Part shown: in pieces, positions 6,305 to 11,010 of the stretch
How the letters are laid out: every line of letters begins with the position of its first letter
Numbering within the stretch: the stretch's first letter is position 1
Assembly (NCBI GenBank): GCA_020049245.1
Contig: JAIFLB010000207.1
Span: forward strand, 1-11,010
Source: Betaproteobacteria bacterium
Lineage (GTDB): Bacteria; Pseudomonadota; Gammaproteobacteria; Burkholderiales; Thiobacillaceae
Length of the DNA: 11,010 nucleotides
Direction: 5' to 3'
Translations under genes and position numbers: made by a program
Notes under the pieces: generated by a model
What the model was told of the DNA's origin: nothing
Databases searched by the model: none
Seen by the model: only the letters and a program-made list of their open reading frames with translations

Positions 6305-7390
6305 CGAGGCCGGCAGTTTCGGGCCGCGACCGAAGCGAACCACCAGATCCGGTCTGCGCTCGCCTATGCCCAGGAACGACGCAAACTGCGGCCGCAATGC
6401 CGGCACCTCCACCGGCTGGTTGAGAAACGCATTGCGAATCCCCAATGCCGCCGACTGCAGCGCGAAGCGCTGGTAGCTGCGGCCGACTTCGAGCCACTCG
6501 GCGGGGCTGGCCTGATCAGCGACGAACACCACGATTCCGGCTGAACTTCGCACCTGCTTTGCATACTTGTCGTTCTCGGATTTTGGCGTGAAGAACAGGT
6601 CGAATAGCCGGCGGCCCAACCACGGCGGCAACGACGGATTGCCTGACGATGCCGCGTAGAGGCCATCGCCGGTGCGCACGGCTTCGTCGCCGCTGAAGCG
6701 AATCCAGCGTTTCAGTTCTTCCACGAAAGCGGGATCGTTCATCTGGGTTGTATTGCCTTGCACGACATACTCCAGCACGTTCTCCATGACGGCTGGTTCG
6801 GTGAGGAAGAGCAAGCGAACACCGTTTCCGCTGCCCGCCTGCTCAAGCAGTGCAAGTTCCTGCCGCGAGAGCGGCTTTCCGTCGTATTCGCCCCGGGTGG
6901 TTTGGCGTTCAGGTATGGCCTGAAACAGGTTGGAAGCGACCACACGCGTCGACTCCAGCGAGATGCGCAGGGCGTTACCGCCGGCGTCATCGAAGTTGGC
7001 ACCGAAGTTGGCACTTCCCATCAGGCCATTTGCCAGGGCCGCTTGAATCAGGTTTTCGGCGGCGCAGCCCAGCGAAACAAATAGGTGGTGGTCATCCGGA
7101 TCGACCGCCGGACATCTGCGGGCAAGATCCGGAAGAATTGAAATAGCGTCACTTTCGATGCGAAATTTCCAGCATTGCGTGTTGTGGCTCGATGGCGCCA
7201 AAGTCGCGTAGCGCACCAGTTCGCGCAGGGTTGCGGACTTTTCGCCAGCCTTGCCCTTGCTGTGGCGCCAGGTGTCTTGCACCGCCGCGTCGTAATTCAT
7301 GGCACCGGCTCCGGTTGAGCACGCGGACAAGGTCGCAAGTCCAGCTCCGGAAGCGACTGCGGCAAGGGTGAATTGTCTACGCGTGACCAC
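6272..7390 (-). CDS. Acg-family FMN-binding nitroreductase with Tat signal and lipobox
   Basis: This 372-residue protein resembles the Acg-type branch of the nitroreductase superfamily, FMN-binding proteins of uncertain substrate. Seen in the sequence: a twin-arginine start TRRQFTLAA (residues 3-11), a hydrophobic stretch, and a lipobox LSAC with Cys at 24 followed by Ser, so it is probably a Tat-exported lipoprotein of the periplasmic side. Family motifs are RYATLAPSSHNTQCWKF (60-76), LPDLARRCPAVDPDD (86-100), VSLGCAAENLIQAA (105-118) and the C-terminal AEWLEVGRSYQRFALQSAALGIRNAFLNQP (297-326). The start is GTG at 7390, with GAGG 9 nt upstream (7400-7403). It follows the hybrid kinase by 36 bp of 11-bp repeats, so the two are probably one operon. 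Mycobacterial Acg is linked to hypoxia/NO regulons; a redox role here is inference. Residues 127-132 include a short internal duplication. Confidence 0.83.
   Translation of the reverse strand: MVTRRQFTLAAVASGAGLATLSACSTGAGAMNYDAAVQDTWRHSKGKAGEKSATLRELVRYATLAPSSHNTQCWKFRIESDAISILPDLARRCPAVDPDDHHLFVSLGCAAENLIQAALANGLMGSANFGANFDDAGGNALRISLESTRVVASNLFQAIPERQTTRGEYDGKPLSRQELALLEQAGSGNGVRLLFLTEPAVMENVLEYVVQGNTTQMNDPAFVEELKRWIRFSGDEAVRTGDGLYAASSGNPSLPPWLGRRLFDLFFTPKSENDKYAKQVRSSAGIVVFVADQASPAEWLEVGRSYQRFALQSAALGIRNAFLNQPVEVPALRPQFASFLGIGERRPDLVVRFGRGPKLPASLRRPVEAVLV
6991..7014. repeat. Perfect 12-bp tandem duplication in the nitroreductase gene
   Basis: CGAAGTTGGCAC occurs twice in direct tandem. 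On the coding strand it gives the repeated peptide ANFGANF in the nitroreductase. It is in frame, with unit length 12 as in the reductase repeat at 1570-1617. Confidence 0.85.
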
Positions 7391-7393
7391 GGC

Positions 7394-7437
7394 TCAATGC
7401 CTCATCAATAACGAATCAATACCGAATCAATGCCGTA
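7394..7437. repeat. 11-bp tandem repeat, four units, between kinase and nitroreductase
   Basis: Units TCAATGCCTCA, TCAATAACGAA, TCAATACCGAA and TCAATGCCGTA follow one another from 7394 on the plus strand. On the transcribed (minus) strand each unit carries TTGA. Because 11 is not a multiple of 3, successive TGA triplets fall in all three frames. The array includes the end of the kinase's out-of-frame tail and the ribosome binding site of the nitroreductase. Confidence 0.85.
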
Positions 7438-7582
7438 TCCATTTCATCAACGCGGCGAACAACACTTCCGGATCAACCGGCTTGGCGATGAAATCGTTCA
7501 TGCCGGCTTCCAGGCATCTGGCGCGGTCTTCGGCAAACACATTGGCGGTCATCGCCAGAATCGGCACCTTGCCATTTCCGGC
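7427..7582 (-). pseudogene. Out-of-frame C-terminal half of the kinase's receiver domain
   Basis: In the frame ending at a TGA at 7427, the minus strand reads GNGKVPILAMTANVF, then EAGMNDFIAKPVDP and a final MKWIRH. This is strands beta-4 to alpha-5 of a response-regulator receiver, with the conserved Thr in AMT and Lys in AKP. It has no start of its own and would complete the upstream receiver if the frames matched. Relative to a normal receiver about 12-15 residues after MPEM (the D-G-x-E-A helix) are absent at the junction, so this is a deletion scar and not a simple one-base shift. A sequencing or assembly error cannot be excluded. Confidence 0.8.
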
Positions 7583-9207
7583 ATCTGCATGTCCATCAGA
7601 ATGGCGGCGTATTCGTTATCCCGCACCATGCGCACCGCTTCCACCCCGTTCTGCGCCAGGTCGGGCTGCAAACCGACATCGCGCAGATTGATCAGTGCGA
7701 TTTCCTGGTTGATCGGTTCGTCCTCCACCAACAACACGCGGGCGCCGGTATGCGCTTGCCGCAAGCGATCTTCCGCCTCCGCCAGCTGAGTATCTTCGAA
7801 CACTTCCGGCAGTGCGTTGCCTTTGCCGAGCCGCGTCGTCAGCCAGAACAGGCTGCCCTGCCCCGGCACGCTTTCGACGCCAACTTCGCCGCCCATCAGG
7901 TGCGCAATGCGCTCGGTGATCGCCAGGCCCAGGCCGGTGCCGCCGTACTTGCGGGTGGTTGAGTTGTCGGCCTGCTCGAAGGCGCGGAACACCCGCGTTT
8001 GTTGTTCATCATTCAAGCCGATGCCGGTATCACTGACTTCAAAACGCAGCAGATAGTCGGTATCGGTTTCTTCCAGCACTTTGCCGGTCAGCGCGATGTC
8101 ACCGCGCTCGGTGAACTTGATGGCGTTGCCCAGATAGTTGAGCAAGGCCTGCGAGAGCAGGGTCGCATCGCCATGGAGTGACTGCGGCAGACTGCTGACC
8201 CGAACGTGGAAGCGCAGGTCTTTCGCCTTCAAGGCCGGGTCGATCACCGCGAATGCCTCGCGCAACACATCAGGCAGAGAAAAATCCTTCGCGTCCAAGA
8301 CCAACATGCCGGCCTCGATCTTGGTCAGGTCAAGGATGTCGTTGATGATGCGCATCAGGTGTTTGCCTGCCGATTCGATGGTCTCGATCCGGTTCAGCTG
8401 TTCCGGCGTCGCGCCATTCCGGCGCAGCAAATAGGCCATGCCGAGAATGCCGTTCATCGGCGTGCGGATTTCATGGCTCATGTTGGCGAGGAACGTGGTC
8501 TTCGCGCGGTTGGCAGCTTCGGCGGCATCAGTCCGGCGCGCCAGTTCGCGATTCAACTGGGCAATCTGCAGCGTGCGTTCCTCCACCCGCATTTCCAGTT
8601 CATGCCGGCTTTGATCGAGTGCATCCGTGGCGCGCTTCAACTCGGTGACATCGGTCAGCGCCAGCCGCACTGTCGGTTTCCCGTCGGTAAGGTGGATCGG
8701 GTGGCACTGCACCTGGACCCACCTCTGGTTGTAGGCTTCATTTGCTCGGTGCAGCGTCAGTTCGAACATAAAATCTTCAGCGACAGCCACCGCCCGTTGC
8801 AACATCAAAAGCCATTTGTCCTGATCCACCGGCTGCACGAAATCATTGAAATCGTGAACGAACAGCTTGGAGCGCTCGATACCAAGCAAGGTTGCCGCAG
8901 TCAGATTGGCGGCGCTGATCTTGCCGTTGCCGCTCAGTATCAGATAAGCCACTGGCGCAAATTCATACAGATCGGCATAACGCCAGGTGGCGAGTTCTTG
9001 CAGTTCTTTGTGCGCCTTTTGCAGTTCGTCATACGCCTGGCGCAACTCGGCGTTCTGCATTTCCAACTCGATCCTGTGAATTTCCAGTTCCTGCACCAGC
9101 TTGCGTGCATCCAAATCGACGGGGGGCTGGGGAAGTCCGTTTAAAGTCAGTCTGTCTTCGGCACGGCGGCGGAGTTCACTGCCATCCAAAGCATATTTCC
9201 CGGTCAT
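7549..9207 (-). CDS. PAS-domain hybrid histidine kinase with truncated receiver domain
   Basis: This protein of about 552 residues is probably a soluble sensor kinase, as no membrane segment is seen. Order: a coiled-coil region (about 36-75), a PAS domain (about 77-190), a linker helix, a HisKA domain with SHEIRTPMNG and phospho-acceptor H245, then an HATPase domain with N361 in GNAIKFTERG, DTGIG at 393-397 and GGTGLGLA at 422-429, and finally the start of a receiver (VLLVEDEP at 491-498, phospho-acceptor D539 in ILMDMQMPEM). After MPEM the frame reads a short foreign tail and stops at 7549; the rest of the receiver lies in another frame. ATG at 9207 is preferred because GAGGG lies 8 nt upstream (9216-9220); a GTG at 9210 is also in frame. 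It is divergent from the CheB-CheR gene and leads toward the nitroreductase. The kinase core looks intact; the receiver should not fold normally. Confidence 0.88.
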   Translation of the reverse strand: MTGKYALDGSELRRRAEDRLTLNGLPQPPVDLDARKLVQELEIHRIELEMQNAELRQAYDELQKAHKELQELATWRYADLYEFAPVAYLILSGNGKISAANLTAATLLGIERSKLFVHDFNDFVQPVDQDKWLLMLQRAVAVAEDFMFELTLHRANEAYNQRWVQVQCHPIHLTDGKPTVRLALTDVTELKRATDALDQSRHELEMRVEERTLQIAQLNRELARRTDAAEAANRAKTTFLANMSHEIRTPMNGILGMAYLLRRNGATPEQLNRIETIESAGKHLMRIINDILDLTKIEAGMLVLDAKDFSLPDVLREAFAVIDPALKAKDLRFHVRVSSLPQSLHGDATLLSQALLNYLGNAIKFTERGDIALTGKVLEETDTDYLLRFEVSDTGIGLNDEQQTRVFRAFEQADNSTTRKYGGTGLGLAITERIAHLMGGEVGVESVPGQGSLFWLTTRLGKGNALPEVFEDTQLAEAEDRLRQAHTGARVLLVEDEPINQEIALINLRDVGLQPDLAQNGVEAVRMVRDNEYAAILMDMQMPEMARCRFWR

Positions 9208-9365
9208 CACGTTTTCCCTCAGGCAAGCCAGACGTTATTGTTGAACAACATTATCCTTCTTCCTGCACTTAGTTCAGTCTAGGAAAAGAACTCAAATTCA
9301 GCCGGAAATTGAGCCAAATCTAAGACGATGTTTGCTGAGGCGACAATTTGCGACACAACATCTGC

Positions 9366-9508
9366 GTAGGTTGGGCAAAGCGCAGCGGATGCCTTGGCGG
9401 CGGGTTTTGCCGCTTAGGCATCCGGCGTGCCAAGAACTGGTGCAGCGTGCCCAACATTGCACGCACGGAGGTCGGGTTGTTGGGCACGCTTTGCTTTGCC
9501 CAACCTAC
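9366..9508. repeat. Palindromic intergenic repeat, copy 2, interrupted by a 54-nt insert
   Basis: The left arm is split: 9366-9387 and 9448-9455 together equal the 30-bp left arm of the copy at 6142 exactly. The interruption is 9388-9441 plus a second GCAGCG (9442-9447) repeating the one at 9382-9387. The right arm 9479-9508 matches the other copy's right arm at 28 of 30 positions. The spacer is 23 nt (9456-9478) and unrelated to that of copy 1. Confidence 0.88.
9387..9423. repeat. Hairpin within the insert of palindrome copy 2
   Basis: Arms GGATGCCTTGGCGGC (9387-9401) and GCCGCTTAGGCATCC (9409-9423) pair at 13 of 15 positions around a 7-nt loop. This stem fills two thirds of the 54-nt insert. 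Confidence 0.8.
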
Positions 9509-9561
9509 TGCTGCTGAGGTAGCTTGGCGAGAGAAGTAACCAACAAGCACGTAACAACGAC

Positions 9562-9566
9562 AAGGA
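9562..9566 (+). promoter_or_regulatory. Ribosome binding site of the CheB-CheR gene
   Basis: AAGGA lies 6 nt before the ATG at 9573 and fixes this start, which also gives a natural length of tail before the CheB domain. Confidence 0.7.
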
Positions 9567-9572
9567 CTCAAC

Positions 9573-11010
9573 ATGGCTAAACGCACCAACGCAGCGGCTT
9601 CTGCTGCAGTCGAAGTAAAAACTGGAACCGTAGCCAGGATAGGCGGCGATGACTTTCCCATCGTCGGCATTGGTGCATCCGCCGGCGGCCTGGAAGCGCT
9701 TGAGCAGTTCATGGCCAATGTGCCGGCCGCTTCGGGGGTGGCCTTCATCGTCATTCAGCATCTCGACCCCAATCGACCCGGCGTCATGCCGGAGTTGTTG
9801 CAACGCATTACGCCAATGAAAGTGGTGCAGGCTGACGACGGCATGCAGGTGCAACCTAACTGCGTCTATGTGATTCCGCCCAACAAGGACATGTCCATCC
9901 TGCACGGCACGCTGCATCTGCTGGCACCGCTGGAAGCACGCGGCCTGCGCCTGCCGATCGACTATTTTTTCCGCGCCCTGGCGGACGACCGCGGCGACAA
10001 GGCGATCGGCGTGATTCTTTCCGGCATGGGCTCGGATGGCACACTGGGATTGAAGGCGATCAAGGAAAAAGCCGGCATGGTGCTGGTACAGGATCCAATC
10101 AGCGCCAAGTTCGATGGCATGCCGAGCAGCGCCATCCATACCGGCCTGGCCGATATCGTCGCCGCCGCCGAAGTGCTGCCGACGCGTTTGCTGGCTGCTT
10201 GGCGGCATTACCGGCCGCACTCGCTCGAACTGGAATCAGACAGCGCCAGCCAGAGCGGCCTGGATAAAGTGGTGATCCAGTTGCGCGCGCGTACCGGGCA
10301 CGACTTTTCGCAATACAAGAAAAGCACGGTTTACCGCCGCATCGAGCGCCGCATGGGGCTGCATCAGATCGATCGCATCGCCACCTATGCGCGTTACCTG
10401 CAAGAAAACCCGGCCGAAATCGATCTGCTGTTCAAGGAATTGCTGATCGGCGTCACCAATTTTTTCCGCGACCCCGCTTGTTGGGCCTATCTGTTTGAGC
10501 ATGCGCTGCCGGAACTGCTCGCCATGTATCCGAATGGCCGGACCCTGCGTGCCTGGGTGCCGGCCTGCTCGACCGGCGAAGAAGCCTATACGCTGGCCAT
10601 CGTGTTCCGCGAAGTGCTGGAGAAAATGGCGCCGAAAGGCCGCTTCACTTTGCAGGTATTCGCCACCGATCTGGATCAGGACGCCATCGACCGCGCCCGT
10701 CAGGGCCTGTACCCGGCCAATATCGCGGTGGATGTCTCGCCGGAACGGCTGGAACGCTTTTTCGTCAACGAACAGGGCAATTACCGGGTCAGCAAGGAAA
10801 TCCGCGAAATGGTGATTTTTGCGCCGCAAAACGTGCTGTCCGACCCGCCATTCACCAAGCTGGACATCCTGACCTGCCGCAACCTGTTGATTTACCTGGG
10901 CGCCTTGTTGCAGCAAAAACTGCTGCCGCTGTTCCATTACAGCCTCAACCCGAACGGCATTCTGTTCCTCGGCAGCGCCGAAACCATCGGCGGCTTCACC
11001 GAACTGTTCA
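9573..11010 (+). CDS. CheB-CheR fusion protein (protein-glutamate methylesterase / methyltransferase), 3' end missing
   Basis: 479 codons are visible and the frame stays open at the right edge. After a short polar leader, residues 28-205 form a CheB catalytic domain with the triad S36 in GIGASAGG, H63 in IQHLDP and D155 in GMGSDGTLGL. There is no N-terminal receiver, unlike classical CheB. Residues about 228-290 are the CheR all-alpha part (TGHDFSQYKKSTVYRRIERRM), followed by the SAM-binding methyltransferase: GVTNFFRDP at 293-301, WVPACSTGEEAYTLA at 328-342, FATDLD at 363-368 and the DPPF...DILTCRNLLIYL stretch at 425-442. By family knowledge, such fusions often continue into coiled-coil, PAS and histidine kinase domains; that part is outside the window. 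No mcp, cheA, cheW or cheY gene lies nearby, so it probably serves a non-flagellar or orphan sensory pathway. The divergent PAS kinase is a candidate partner. Confidence 0.93.
   Translation, partial: MAKRTNAAASAAVEVKTGTVARIGGDDFPIVGIGASAGGLEALEQFMANVPAASGVAFIVIQHLDPNRPGVMPELLQRITPMKVVQADDGMQVQPNCVYVIPPNKDMSILHGTLHLLAPLEARGLRLPIDYFFRALADDRGDKAIGVILSGMGSDGTLGLKAIKEKAGMVLVQDPISAKFDGMPSSAIHTGLADIVAAAEVLPTRLLAAWRHYRPHSLELESDSASQSGLDKVVIQLRARTGHDFSQYKKSTVYRRIERRMGLHQIDRIATYARYLQENPAEIDLLFKELLIGVTNFFRDPACWAYLFEHALPELLAMYPNGRTLRAWVPACSTGEEAYTLAIVFREVLEKMAPKGRFTLQVFATDLDQDAIDRARQGLYPANIAVDVSPERLERFFVNEQGNYRVSKEIREMVIFAPQNVLSDPPFTKLDILTCRNLLIYLGALLQQKLLPLFHYSLNPNGILFLGSAETIGGFTELF

Larger units (their letters stand above)
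9208..9572. other. Divergent intergenic region between the kinase and the CheB-CheR gene
   Basis: This 365-bp gap must hold promoters for both directions. Most of 9366-9508 is the second palindromic element. A small quasi-palindrome TTGTTGAACAA lies at 9238-9248, close to a minus-strand GATAAT that could be a -10 box for the kinase; its -35 region is poor. No gene is evident. Confidence 0.5.

Noticed and set aside
8206..9144. 312-codon plus-strand frame opposite the kinase
   Set aside because: Antisense to PAS and HisKA domains with all key motifs on the minus strand; no ribosome binding site or recognisable fold.

Overview
The window looks like chromosomal DNA of a GC-rich Gram-negative proteobacterium, most likely a betaproteobacterium. 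A Rhodocyclales-like or other environmental lineage is my inference. The grounds are a PEP-CTERM/exosortase-type exported protein, a tartronate-semialdehyde-reductase plus HprA-type hydroxypyruvate reductase pair, a PabB of proteobacterial type, an HDOD protein with a degenerate EAL domain, a CheB-CheR fusion, and a dispersed palindromic repeat in intergenic gaps. There is no phage, CRISPR array, complete insertion sequence, rRNA or tRNA that I can see.

Layout, left to right. (1) 1-778, minus strand: a secreted DUF1566 (Lcl-like) protein ending in a PEP-CTERM anchor, cut by the left edge. (2) 779-1329: a 551-bp gap between divergent genes with a terminator-like hairpin and no convincing gene. 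(3) 1330-3200, plus strand: a translationally overlapped pair, tartronate semialdehyde / 3-hydroxyisobutyrate-family reductase and glycerate dehydrogenase (HprA type), probably serving glyoxylate/hydroxypyruvate-to-glycerate metabolism. (4) 3211-5989, minus strand, converging on the previous pair with only 10 bp between stops: pabB (aminodeoxychorismate synthase component I), followed after 1 nt by the degenerate-EAL/HDOD gene. (5) 5990-6271: an intergenic segment holding a perfect 30-bp inverted repeat and a copy of the last 33 bp of the neighbouring gene. (6) 6272-9207, minus strand: a PAS hybrid histidine kinase whose receiver domain is broken by an internal out-of-frame deletion, then a Tat-exported, lipobox-bearing Acg-family nitroreductase. 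(7) 9208-9572: a divergent gap with a second copy of the palindrome, apparently interrupted by a 54-nt hairpin insert. (8) 9573-11010, plus strand: a CheB-CheR fusion protein running off the right edge.

The metabolic genes look ordinary. The unusual material is structural: two copies of a palindromic repeat (one with a nested insert flanked by GCAGCG), a duplicated gene 3' end, an 11-bp tandem repeat that places stops in all three frames between two genes, 12-bp in-frame tandem repeats in two enzymes, and a deletion scar at microhomology in the kinase. Together these suggest a genome shaped by replication slippage and short-repeat rearrangement. The most system-like unit is the kinase/nitroreductase operon divergent from the CheB-CheR fusion, a possible redox-linked sensory module whose kinase has lost part of its receiver.
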